Shown one piece after another: positions 46,334 to 58,086 of a stretch of 64,000 nt of DNA (position 1 is the stretch's first letter; the number at the start of each line of letters is the position of its first letter). Source of the DNA: Tricholomella constricta. Taxonomy: Eukaryota; Basidiomycota; Agaricomycetes; Agaricales; Lyophyllaceae. A model generated the notes under the pieces. It did not search any database, was not told where the DNA came from, and worked only from the letters and a program-made list of their open reading frames with translations. The stretch covers positions 620,001 through 684,000 of the forward strand of contig JAACJP010000014.1 in NCBI GenBank assembly GCA_013368375.1, given 5' to 3'. A program made the translations under genes and the position numbers.

Positions 46334-48088
46334 TCATGATTTCACGTTCCGCAGCGGCATCTCGTACGCGTCCGGGTCGGATGGTCCGGGCCCGGGCCCG
46401 GGCAGCATCGACTTCCGTGACTTTATTCGACTGGATGTAGCGGTCTCCGTCGCCGCGGATTGGTTGTATACCATTGTATCCATCAGACTCGTAGGCGCGG
46501 TGCTGGTCATGCTTCGGAACGTCGGCCGCGCGGCCTCTTCGCGAACGCTCAAGATCAGGCGGTTGATCATTCTGATGGCGGGGGAGTGTAAGCTTCTTGA
46601 TGTGAAAAAGGATGGATGGACGGCGACGTACATCACTGTGAGCCTAAGCAGGAGGAGGAAAATGCGGTCAGGCGTGATATTAGAGCAGAAGAGATTTGAT
46701 ACGCACAGAGCACTGAAGGTCGCGTGGATTGACCGTAAACTTGGATCCTGAGGTTTCCATTTAAGCTCTGTGATTTCAAGGAGCCAGTGACAAGTAATCA
46801 TTTACCTTTACGAGCTGCAAAAATGCCACAGTGCGCGCTGTGAGCTTGTTATACTGAAAATGGAGCTGAAGAACCTTACCGTAAAATTCATGACATTTAT
46901 AAAGTTGACACCAAAGATCACCCTTGGCTTGTGTTAGTTCCTCCTGAGAGACGGAGGATGGGAAGGAAGCCTCACCCGAAGTATTTAAGCCCGTCGCGGG
47001 TCATGATCGAGATGAGAGGTGCCTTTATCTGCGCTTTATGCAGTTTTGCGGCCTTCCAAATCATCAGCCCAAACACCACCGTGATGAAAGCCAGCTGCAT
47101 GAACCAAGCAGTTTGGACCCCTGCGGTACGAACCGTCAAAATACAATCGCACGAATAAAGGACAGGAAGAAACAAACGTATTCCAGTGCCCCTCTTGCCA
47201 GCATAGATGCCTACGTGCGATACCGAAAGAAATGTAGCCTAGTCTCAAGGGCCTGAAGGCGATGAAAAGCTTACATCCGACAAAACCACGAGGCAAAGGC
47301 ACCGAGGTCACGACGCCCAGGGACCACCCGGTCACCACAATCTGAACAACGAGAGTAGTCCCAACAATTATCAGGATCATCCTGCTTCGGTTGAAGAGCG
47401 CCCAGCTAAAAAGAATGAGAACACCTTGAAACGAATTAGGGCCGTAAGCATCAAGCGAGGCTCCAGAACATAGTTTTATTCTCACATCCGATGACCACTT
47501 GTTGCACCAGATTGAAGATTCCGGGAAAATACACGTAGCGGCGGCAGCTGCGACGCGCATGTCAGTATTCAAGAAGACTTCATTTCGAACATAGCTATGC
47601 TCACACCTGTGCAGTAGATCAGTACCGAAGAATCATCGTCAAAGAAAGCATTGCTTACATCTGCTGGCCATGTTGAATTCACGGCTGCCGCAATAGAGCG
47701 TACGTTATAAAAGGGATGTGAATTATCGACCAAGCAACTCACCGACCAACGCAGCTATATACGCAATAATGTTGGCGTATCTAAATTGAGGCGTTTGAGT
47801 CCACGTACAACAAGCATCGCAGAGATACTCACCGATTGAAAAAGAAAAGGATCTTGACGCCTGACCATTTTGACTTCCAAACAGCTTCCACTTCTCGATC
47901 GAATGTCAAGATGGAATCGTACAGCAGCATCACTGAAGAAGTTATCTTTTAAGTGAGTGGACCGATGATTACAGAGGAGATAGCTACCTGTCGCGGCCAG
48001 TGCATAGTATTTGCTAATTGAAAGATGAAATGCCGAGTTTATCAGTGCCGCCTTGGCCGCTGGAGTCAGTGGTTGGTTGCTGGACATA
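46334..48088 (-). CDS. DUF6533-type seven-transmembrane protein
   Basis: Start at MSSNQPLTPAAKAALINSAF (48088); an in-frame ATG at 48120 is possible but less like the family. Many short introns. The DUF6533 opening is clear once spliced: HLSISKYYALAATVMLLYDS and ILTFDREVEAVWKSKWSGVK, then ILFFFNRYANIIAYIAALV. Later helices are GVLILFSWALFNRS, MILIIVGTTLVVQIVVTG, WFMQLAFITVVFGLMIW and a region near FVGVNFINVMNF. The cytosolic tail includes RLILSVREEAARPTF and a Gly/Pro-rich end (LPGPGPGPSDPDAYE). This large Agaricomycete family is uncharacterised; its form suggests a membrane sensor. No lesion found. The gene at 17550-19332 has a related topology but a different domain. Confidence 0.85.
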
Positions 48089-50314
48089 ACAGCAGCTACC
48101 GAGCGGAGGCAAAATTCCAAAGAAATTTGAGATCAGTATATATATGCGCATGACGATGTTAAGGCACATAATCATGATGGAAAAGGAAAATCCACCGCGC
48201 TTCGAGCCCTGTGGTAACCAATGATTTCTTTGTCAGTATTGCGTCGGCATATTCCACGATCGACAAGTCGACTCTGTTCAGTTGTCCGTAAACAACTGAA
48301 GGCAAAGATGTGAGTATCAGTCCTCAATAAATCGCACTTGAGCATCAGGGTGGTGTTGGTTGCATCTTCATTCATTGATGTGGTTATCGGCTGAAAACGA
48401 TGCATGCGAATACTCAGACCCGAAATCATACCACGAGTAAAGTGAGCTCGCCAGGCTATTGAAGTCCTCACTCACAAGCGCGTCGGGGATTGTTGGATGA
48501 TCTGATCATTGTCTGATCATTTTACGACGTCCTTGTGATTCAGATATTTTGACGAAGTTGCGGTGCCTGTCGACCGACGACCCTTGATGGGGACCGAGGA
48601 CAGGAGCCTCGAAAGGTCGCCACCGGTGATACCGTTGTCGAGGGCGTGTAGATCCTTGCAGAATGCGGATTATATCATCAGTTCCAAAGTATCCTTAAGG
48701 TCATATTCATCGCCGGCCCTGGGATGAGATGTGGTCAATAAACAAAAAGTCTTCAGCCCTTGAAAGCACAGTCCGAAAAGGCGCCAGGTCACTGCTTAGC
48801 GGTGCGCACCCAGTGGGATGGGACCGGCGAAGTTTCAGCAGCTGATTCTCATTCAACTAACCCACAGAGAATATTTTTAGGGGTTGTGAGTGAGAAGGGT
48901 AACGTCCAGGGGCCCTTTGGGTCGATTGTCGTCTAGCAGACCTCGTATTCCCGGGCCTAACTGAAAAGAATTGGAGGAGAGCGTTTACATCCAGGAAACG
49001 TCGCCAAGACGCCATTTGGGTCAATTGTCGTCCACGGGACTCCTTGTCTCAAATGAAAGATAATTCAATTCTAGACGGAAGATTCGTGTTGCATGCTCTG
49101 AGCACAATGCATGGGACTCACAGGCCTTTGCAACTGTTGGTTCAACTCCAAGAACGCGGTCGTAAGCATGGTTCTATTTATTTGTTGACCTATATTAATT
49201 AATGCGACAAATCAGTCATCGTGCCTAATTCATGCGACAGGCGCGAGCAAACTTCGTTCTTCGATGGAGAAGAGATTCGACCTTTCGCTCTTACTCTATA
49301 GCTACTCTCTGCCACGTCTTCATGCCACGTATGGGTACGAGAGCTGAGCGAGACCACTGTAGTGTAATCGACTGTCATACAGCCTGAGATGGAACATCGA
49401 CAGCAAATAACGATTTCTCATGCGAGGCGATGAATAGCCCGCATACAGAAGGTCAGAGTTTGTTAAACGCAAGAGCAGAAACAACCGATTATTCTGGCTT
49501 GCTGAGGCACACCCGCTGTCATTTTCTTTTCCCATGTCGGCCGCAGTCACACACACAGAGTCACCAGGCAATCGATTGTGCGTTCATCCTTGAGAATGGG
49601 CGGGACGTAGGAATCCAACGACATGATCCATATTCAGTCGTTCGTACCGTTCGAGATGTCTTCATCGCGGAGCCTGCTGGGTGGAATGTCCTTCAAAATC
49701 CGGAGAGTCGGTTCTGACGGAACTATCAATCATTCAATAATCAGGTCGTCGTCGACTCCGAGCGTTCTAGAACACTAAGGATCTAGGATGGCGAGGAGGC
49801 TCGTGAGGATCGCCGGATGCGGTGAATTGTACTTCTGATGGGAAGCTATGCCAATGTAACGAGGAAAATGTCCAGCGGACGGATCCAACGCTAAAATTCA
49901 TCCAGTCAGATGGGAATTGAAGGCGAAAAAATGGATAGCGCGAGTCTATTATTATGCTATATGCTCTATATTAGCACGGACATATGTATTTTTAGATACA
50001 AGACTGGGTACCGTGATAATCCTAGAAGGCTCAATGTCTAGAACACACCTCAATTTATCCTCGAAAACGTGTAAAAGCGAGTCGGATAAATCAGGGCATG
50101 ACGGCGAATAGTTAGCCGAGCGGAGGGTTGTCGGTTCGGATTTGTAAGGGTTGGTCGCTTCAAGGGTCCAGGGCAGGTCCAGGGACTTGCGTAAATCAAA
50201 CGAGAAAAACCTGAGATCGAGCGCTGTTTTTCGCCGAGTCTCAACTCGGGTCGGGTGATATTTCGAAAGAAAAAAGGCGACACTTACACGAAACGACCTA
50301 GCTCGCATTCGGGC
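48089..50314. other. Intergenic, no gene recognised
   Basis: About 2.2 kb with only short interrupted frames. Near 48895-49060 two stretches resemble one another (CCCTTTGGGTCGATTGTCGTC and CATTTGGGTCAATTGTCGTC), a weak diverged direct repeat. Confidence 0.5.
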
Positions 50315-51184
50315 TTATGACACGGACTCTCTTCGTTCCGCAAGGTCATACTCCCTTTGGCGGCGGGCCCGTTCCACCTTTAGCTCGTCCTCCATTTCCT
50401 TCATCGCTGTTTGTACCCATGCTGGAAATCCACCCTTATCATAGGCGGCCTGCAGACGCTTCTCTGCCTCTTCCCATGTCCACGTTGGATCAGGCTCCAT
50501 CGATACAGGTACCGGAACACCCTCGTCACCGACCTCGGGAGGTCTATGTATCTTCGATGTCAAGCTCGGCAGTCCACGCCAGACGATCATACGCATGCGA
50601 TCTGCGAATTCTCTTGTCTGTTTTGATAAAATCAGCTTAACGCACAGTCCCACATGTAAAGGAACACGTACGTCTGATACGCCCATCATCGACTTCACGC
50701 CCACAGCCAAAGCGACTCCGCCGACAGTGACGATGCCCGTTGCGATTGCGAACGCTTTACCAGCAAAAATTGCGGTGCTAAAGTCCACCCTGGAGATTGC
50801 ACTCAGCAGTTCGCCTGTACCCGGTGACTTGAACTCCGTCGATGACGACGACGACGTCGTTTCAGCAGTGCCTGAGGCGGTAGAAATCGGTTTGCGAGCA
50901 GCGATACCGGTCGAGGCAGGGCCTCTGCGCCTCGGGGGCGCTGTGCTGGATTCATTCAGTGCCTTTCTAATCACGTTTTTCCGTTGTCGTGCCAGAAAGA
51001 CAAGGGGTATAGCCAGCGCGATAGATGTTCCTGCGAACTTTTCGTATAATAAGCTCAGTCAACCCCCTTGAATCGACGTGTACATGGCTTATTTGCGTAC
51101 CGCAGCCAATGGTATCCATGCTGACACCTTTTTGGAGCTCCTTGCCTCCGACGGCGTGCTTGAAGCCTCCCCCGAAGACGACAT
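50315..51184 (-). CDS. TMEM242-like mitochondrial inner-membrane protein
   Basis: Three exons give about 230 residues. The start MSSSGEASSTPSEARSSKK (51184) leads via a phase-0 intron (near 51040-51101) into a first helix, FAGTSIALAIPLVFLARQ. After a Ser/Thr-rich linker comes a second helix, FAGKAFAIATGIVTVGG, ending with the family motif VGVKSMMGVSD. An intron then joins to TREFADRMRMIV. The C-terminal half (TWEEAEKRLQAAYDKGG, EDELKVERARRQ) is a charged helical tail. Two helices followed by GV-x-x-x-x-EF-x-x-x-M matches TMEM242, an assembly factor linked to mitochondrial ATP synthase in animals. A role in fungi is inferred. AIM11 is an alternative family name for similar two-helix proteins. 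Confidence 0.72.
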
Positions 51185-52747
51185 ACGAAACCAGAGAAGG
51201 TCGGTTGGGCCATTTTTTTTCTTTGATTGCGAGTGTTTGATTCCAAGGATTAAATGTCCCGGCCCGTTCACGCCGTCGCGGCACCCACTCGCGCCCGTAC
51301 TATGTACAGCGTGCGAGATGTGGCTACCATCAAGCTTCTACTCAACTTGGCTCAAACGCTCACCTTATCGGCGATCATAACGCAGAACCTCTGCATCTTT
51401 CTGCAGTCCCTACTTCGCACGCACCGAGCACCACCTCTCTAGCGAAATCCCACTTCATCCCTCGACTGACGATGGCTTTTCGTATCAACAGAAGGCGCTT
51501 CATATTCCTACCATCTTGAGTTTCCAGCATTCCATCTTCATGCGAAGACGACGATCAAACTGACAGAAAAAAGCTTCGCGGGCCCAGTGACTGTAGCCTA
51601 TGGCGCCGCATGGCTCTTCCTTCGTTCCAACCTAAAAGTCTATCTCCAAGAGTCTATCTACAGGATCTCATCTTCTACCGTGGATGTGGATACACCGACC
51701 TTGGTCTCGATTAACGAGACCATGACCATGCGTCCAGCGACGTTGCGAATATGGCTTGTCTTGCCTGAGCCTTTTCCCTCATGGCCGTGCTGATCCTTTG
51801 TACGTCTTCTCTCAGCGGACATATTTTTGTCACCTCTTCTACGCTCGAAGTAGCTTTAATTATCCCAGTGACGGAGACGGAGCCGAGGAAGGTATTCTTT
51901 CCGCACTCTACATTTATCTCGCTCTCAAAATAACGAAGCGAATCGTTGCGTTCGGCTCAGTTCCCCCGCCAATCGAGCCACACAGTGGGCTCTACCTGTT
52001 CGTGACCTGCTATGTAGCAGGAAGCGCTGTCGTGCGGGCAAGTCTATTCATATTCACTATGCCAGCGCAGCATCACTAGCAATCAATACTTACATACAAA
52101 CAATGAACCCGCCCGAAAATTCACTTCTGTCTGTATGTATTGCGTGGCTTCAATCCCCGTGAAATGAATTGACGCAACGCACGCACTCCCACACGTCGAC
52201 TCTAAGGCATGGCACTGATCGCGATTCGCGATTCGCCGTTCACAAACGTCGCACGCACCCCCACGCAAGTCCCGCTTCCGCTTCTGTGAACGCGGGTCCC
52301 CCGGGGATTTGGTGATGATGGAGGGAAAATCTCGGGCCATCGATGCCGCACCGTTCCTGGGGTGTACGAAATTAGGCCGATAAGGTTGAAAAATCGACAA
52401 CGGAACGACAGGCCCACCCTGACGGGGGTGCGACAATGTTATCAAGCAGAGTTTGTCGCACAACGTCCATTTGGTTGGACGTTTTGACCCATCTCACGAA
52501 GCGCTTCGAAACGCCTGAAAATTAGTACAAAGTGTGTGTATAGAGGACACGGCGGATGATCTAGTAGGGTATCGTTGGATCATTTGGTATCGCATGATCA
52601 ACGGAGCGTGTAGCCGAACCATGGGGTCGACATGGGAGTATCAAATCTTCAAGTGGCGTTTGGTAACAGCTGGAGGAAAGATATGTTTAGTCAACATAAA
52701 ATAACGCATGACTTGTCTGATGCAGCAAACATACACGGGATGTGAGT
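51185..52747. other. Intergenic, no gene recognised
   Basis: Frames here are short and interrupted. A plus-strand frame at 51254-51442 starts well but has no homology I can name. Confidence 0.45.
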
Positions 52748-53644
52748 TTAGACCTGCGAATCAATTTCTTTCTTCGGCGTTCCAATGTTGTCAGCGCTGC
52801 TTCTGGATCCACGGGCGGTTTCCTGCGGTGATTGACCTTCAGGTGTCGTGACAGAATCACTATCGTCATCGTCCTCTGGGCCACCAAGGCCTGGTGCAAC
52901 TGGAGCAGGAATAGTGATAGCGGGTTGAACCCAGAAGACGGGGTATCTCCGCTGGATATTGTTGAGAAGGAGGGCAACCACGAGCGAAAGCGTTGACGTG
53001 AGTAACACCACGGGAAGGTAGTACCAGCTCATTTCGCGAATTTCCGTGTTGACCGCAGCTAACAGAGCCGTGGCACCTGTGTGATATGTCTGACATTAGC
53101 TAACGGCATTCGGTCAGGAGCTCGAAATGACCGACCAGCGGGGGGATGCGTTGTGGCTGTCATCTGCATAAGGACAATGGAAGTGGCACAAGCAATTGAG
53201 CCAGCTAGCCACATGAGCTCTTCAAACCTCTGTTCTGTCGGGAGCAAGTGGAACAACTTGGTGACACATACGCCGATAAGTGCCCCGATGAAATGGCCAC
53301 CCACAAGAGCTCTGGGTTGAGCAAGAGGCGCATCTATGGCTCCATAAATGAGGACCGCTGAGGCTCCCTAAAGGAAATCAGGACGGAAGTGCTCCGTCGA
53401 GGTACAAAATACTTACATAACTGGCCACGATTGGTGGGACACCCCTCGCGATGAAGTATGGTGCCTGTCCAAAGACCGCTTGGATCAGCGAGATGCCGCA
53501 GAAAGCTCCGATGAAGGACCACAGCCAGACGATGTACTCTGGTCGTTTCGGAGGCGGTGTAGCACGATAACCAAGCCATCGAGATATCCAAGAAGGCCAC
53601 GAAGTCAGCCGATGCGGGTGGTGGTGTTCATGATGATGCTGCAT
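52748..53644 (-). CDS. HPP family integral membrane protein
   Basis: Three main exons. The N-terminus MQHHHEHHHPHRLTSWPSW is His-rich and cytosolic. Four helices follow: IVWLWSFIGAFCGISLIQAV, GASAVLIYGAIDAPLAQP, ALVGGHFIGALIGVCVTKL and SIACATSIVLMQMTATTHPP, the last continuing to the family signature HPPAGATALLAAV formed across an intron near 53063-53131. A final helix, YYLPVVLLTSTLSLVVALLL, and an acidic cytosolic tail (EDDDDSDS) end at 52748. Bacterial and plant HPP proteins have been linked to nitrite transport, so a small-anion transport role is a reasonable guess. Both ends are complete. Confidence 0.88.
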
Positions 53645-55139
53645 TTAAGTCTACAATTGGGTAGAACCGGTCTAGAATGCGGTAACTGTAAGGTACCAAA
53701 AGTCAGAGGTGAAGATCAGAGGGCTTTACAACATACCTAGGCGTAAAATCTTCTCTATGCACGCCCACACTACTGCAGCGCTGAAGCACAAAGTGGTCGA
53801 GAGCAGAAGTACTTATTGTGGTTATACAGAGCGAGTTTCGGCGGGGAACATTACCTAATCCGAACCGGTTAATTATAGAAGTAAGCGAGTCGTCCGAAAG
53901 AGTCCGTATGTTGCCGGTTAGCTGGGTTACATACAGTAACGGGCTCCACTCCGTGGCAGCCTTGTGAAAGACTTGCTCCTCTCATCATCAAATGATGCGA
54001 CTCCCTCCGTGCGACTCTAACCTGTAATTCCTTTCGGGACAGCTCGCTTCAAGTGGCTCCAAGGTTGACACAATGTGGTAATCGATGCTGTGTGCCGTTG
54101 GTGAAGCAGTGGGTGTCAATGCCCAGCTGGTCGTGCTGATGATTCAGATGATGATCGTTTATCATTTTCCCATCTCTGAAGTGGGTTGGTCCTCGGTTTC
54201 CGACATTGACAGCTCGTGACGCTTAGAAATTGACTGAACGTACTTTGCACGAGAGTCACCACGAATGCGACCCACAATACAGTACTTACCAGTGCCAGTG
54301 TCAAGCGACTTTAGTCTCTCAAGCTTCAAGAGCGGTATTGCCACCGGTCCATGCTAACACGGTGACAGCCGTAATGACACTTTATTTTAGTCATCATCGG
54401 CCAATCATCAGCGGCCGCCCTTCTCCCTTCTGCTTCATGCTGCTTTGCTCCTTCTACTGTGACTGTTGCTACCGTTGGAGGTGTATCCACTTGCCGACAA
54501 CGCTGGGATCTTCATTGAGTCTAAGTGCTGAATGATGTTGACATGTATAGACAAGCGATGGCAGTCTTTGGCAACCTTATCGTCGTACTACTCGCTTGGG
54601 ACCTGCTCAGTGCTCTCCTCCATGGGTACAGGCCCAAATCTTCGAGTGGAAACTGTCCAGATCGTTCTTTCATCCACCAAGGGCAAGCTAATCTGTGAGA
54701 TCGTCGATCATTGCCTCTAGGGTGGGGAGGCAGGAGCCAGTATTACTGCTACTGTCACGTAAAAATGCAGAGCAAAATGCTTCGTCTCAGCTGCAATCCG
54801 GACCTTCAACAGGCTAATCCGCTTTCATCTGTACGATTGGATACAGTTTCGATTCTCGTAAGGTTCGGTAGTTCCTTGCATCCGCAATCTGAATCGCCGT
54901 TCCTCGAAGTGTCAGTCGACATCTTCCGCTGGTGCTCGAGTTCCTGACCTTCTGTTGAGCCACACGGTCAACAATGAAAGTGGGCTATCGTCCTCTTGTC
55001 TGCGTAGGACGCGATTCAACACAGCCATTGCAAGAGTACTTTAAAAGAGGACGCGTTCGTCAGTTTTTCAAACCACAGGCATCGTCCGACTTCTCTTGAC
55101 TTCGCCACTTGCTTCATACTCTCTCTTGCAAACTCAAAC
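53645..55139. other. Intergenic, no gene recognised
   Basis: Small frames such as 54116-54304 (minus, hydrophobic start) lack support. The right part contains the promoter of the first P450, with a TTTAAAAG stretch about 100 nt before its start. Confidence 0.45.
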
Positions 55140-57234
55140 ATGGCCTCCTTATTATTAGTTGATGGGAATCACTGGAATCTCCCTACCATATCCCAAGGAA
55201 TTGTTTTCCTGGCTTCAATTATCTCCGCTACCGTCTACATCTTCGCCAAAGCCCTCCTCTCGCGACGTCCTGTCGACAAGAACGGAAATGTCATCCCCGA
55301 CGGCCCCATTGGACTACCCATTCTTGGTCACTTCCATCTTTAAAAAATTCGCTCTCTTTCTAACCCCGCCTCGAACAGGGTCTTTCCCATTTCTGACCCA
55401 CTATCCCGAGCTCACTCTCGATTACTGGGCAAAGAAATTTGGTCCCCTATACTCTGTCTGGCTCGGGAATCAGCTTTTTGTCATCGTCTCGGACCCTCAG
55501 GTTGTTAAAGATCTCATGGTCACGAACGGCGCCATCTTCTCATCGCGGAAGGAGATGTTCCTCAAGTCTCAGACTATATTCGCTGGGCGTGGTATCACCG
55601 CCACGCCTTACAATGACCGATGGTAATGATCCCCTACCTTCAATGCGCCCGCCACTAACAAATCTTACGATGCAGGAGGAAACACCGCAGAATTGCGGCT
55701 GGATCTCTAAGCTCCCGAGCAGTGGACGAGTATAATCATGTCCTTGACTACGAAGCCACTGTCCTTGTACAAGAACTGTACAAGTACGGGAAAGCAGGCG
55801 CGGCACCCGTCAACCCCCAGCCACACGCTGGTCGCTGCTCGCTGAACAATATGCTCACTATCGTTTTTGGTATCCGTACAGACACTCTAGAGCATCCACT
55901 CGTCGGGCGTGCGCTCATGTTGTCGCGTGAATTCATGTCTGTACACCAACCCCTTCAAAGGGTTGTAACGTTACCTGACAGCTCATCATTTCTATCACTC
56001 CTTCTAGGAATACCACCGGTCCAGTCTCGAACCTGATTGACTTTGTTCCTTTCCTCCAGCGCCTCCCCAACTACATGACTACTCGCGGGAAGAAGCTCCA
56101 TGCGGGTCTGATAGAAACTTATGGAGGTTTATTGAACGACATAGAAGCGAAACTTAACCGTGACGAGGCCGTGCCTGACTGTTTGGCGAAGACTATGATT
56201 CTCACGAAAGAGGAAGAGCAGCTGGATCATGTTGACATGGCTATTCTCGCATCCGCCTTTATGATCGGCGGTGTAGAAACTGTTCGTCCCATTCTGTTAT
56301 TCCTCTAGGTTAATCTGACTCCCACGCGTCCAATGACAGACGGCTTCTATCATGCAGTGGTTCTCCGCCCTCATCCCTGCCTATCCTGACATCCAGGCCA
56401 AAGCTCACGCCGAACTTGACCGTGTGGTTGGCCGCGACCGCCTGCCGACAGTCGAAGATGAGAAGGACCTGCCTTACATCCATGCTATCATCAAGGTAGT
56501 TATAAGCTGGCTTACTCTTCTGGACCTTGAAACGTGTGATCTGATCAAACGAAACGATCTCCAGGAAGTAGAACGCTGCCATAACCCCTTCTGGCTCGGT
56601 ACGCCCCATGTGAACACTGAAGACGTCACGTACCGTGGACACTTTATTCCAAAGGACACGGTCATTGTAATGAATACCGTGGGTTCAGATGATCACTTGT
56701 GTGCATCCCCTTCGATCGATGTCCTGACTGATTGCGATCATCAGTATACCATGCACCACAACCCTCAGCGCTATCCTGATCCCCATACTTTTGACGTATG
56801 TGTCATGAAGTCATGCTTCAAAGTCATATGATCAACTCAAATTTAAATAGCCTGAACGATATGTCAACGACCACACCACCGCGGCAGAGTCAGCTAACCT
56901 GGCGGACCCGTACCAGCGTGACCACTGGATGTTCGGTGTTGGGTACGATTCCATCCATTCGCGCTTCGCGATTATTAATGACCTCTGCTGATGTGCTGAC
57001 GTTGTCTCTACGATTTCTTCCGTTAGACGCCGTATCTGTCCCGGGATAATAGTAGCCGACCGTGAAGTGTACCTCGCCATCTCGCGGATGCTCTGGGCTT
57101 TCAACATGGAAGAGATTCCCAGCGAGCCTATCGATCTCAAGGAATACGACGGTCTGTCGGGTCGTTCGCCTGTGCCCTTCCGTGTTAAGATGATTCCTCG
57201 CCATGATAAAGTGGCGGAGGTTCTGGGAGTATGA
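55140..57234 (+). CDS. Cytochrome P450 monooxygenase, copy A
   Basis: The N-terminal anchor is GIVFLASIISATVYIFAKAL, followed by a hinge (PDGPIGLPILG). Introns occur about every 150-400 nt; the junctions give continuous P450 sequence. The I-helix is FMIGGVETTAS (near 56265, across an intron), the K-helix ExxR is KEVERCHNP (near 56560), the PERF-like motif is FDPERYV, and the heme loop is FGVGRRICPG, whose Cys is the iron ligand (near 57040). Start ATG at 55140, stop at 57232-57234, about 510 residues. The enzyme needs a P450 reductase in the ER membrane and oxidises a hydrophobic substrate; which one is unknown. The ExxR with a central Glu (EVER) is uncommon. A second P450 follows 850 bp downstream in the same direction but differs strongly, so the two are not a recent tandem pair. 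Confidence 0.92.
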
Positions 57235-58086
57235 TATTTCATAGAATGGCCGTTTACAAGTCCTCTGTTTTTTTTTTTGGATATGGTTTAGAGTAACGCT
57301 TCTGCGAAGCTGTACCTATAGTAGCATTTTGTAACTTTTGCTGTAAAAACCTGGGCTTTGAAATTTTCATCTTTTCTTTTGCAGTGACGTTTATTATGAC
57401 TTCTGAAATTTAATTGAATGGCTTTCTTTGACCATTTACTGTGTTCGCCGCCATAACTGAGCCGCTGAGTAAGTACTTGTGTTTGGTATTAGCAATTTCG
57501 ACAAACAATCTTTCCTTCCGTTTCCACTTTTGACTCGAGGTGCGGCAGCGACCTAGCGCCCGTTTCAGACGATGATGACGTTGCACAGCAATCAAGGATT
57601 ATTTTCGGGTATCTCGGCAAGCCATCCGAACCGCTTCGCTCGGACTTGCGATTGAGTAAGTTAAAGAGCTATTGTCTACCAACCCACGCGACTCTTTGAA
57701 TATCTCGCTAGTGCGGAATCTTTACTTGCCACAGCACATCCTGTCTATCACTGGGAGACCGGGCTTCGAGGCGACTCTTGGGGATAGGAAGCTGTGCTTA
57801 AGGCCCTCCTTCGTACTCGCCCAACTTGAAGGAGCGACTCTGCCGGACTTATCGTTGGAGTTTCGTCATCTCTGTTGCATCCCTTGGTTGTATTTGCTTC
57901 CGTGAATGCGGATTCGGCCACGTGGCGGGAGCTATCAATCCGCCATCCCCGTCGGATGCGATCCTCCAGGCTCTTACCAGTCCGTGATCGTATGAAGTGA
58001 CTCATGCAGCTATCTCTTACAGCTATTGCGCGGCGTCTAATGCATATATAAAAAGTGCTCTGAGTCGTATAAGCCTCTTTGATCTC
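57235..58086. other. Intergenic spacer with promoter of the second P450
   Basis: About 850 bp; apart from the TATA box near 58045 no feature is recognised. Confidence 0.5.
58045..58053 (+). promoter_or_regulatory. TATA box of P450 copy B
   Basis: TATATAAAA lies about 40 nt before the start codon. Confidence 0.6.

Noticed and set aside
52083..52463. 126-codon minus-strand frame with several Cys
   Set aside because: Cys spacing fits no known zinc finger or effector pattern; no intron or promoter support.
54116..54344. Small secreted protein on the minus strand
   Set aside because: Hydrophobic start only; two competing frames and no conserved features.
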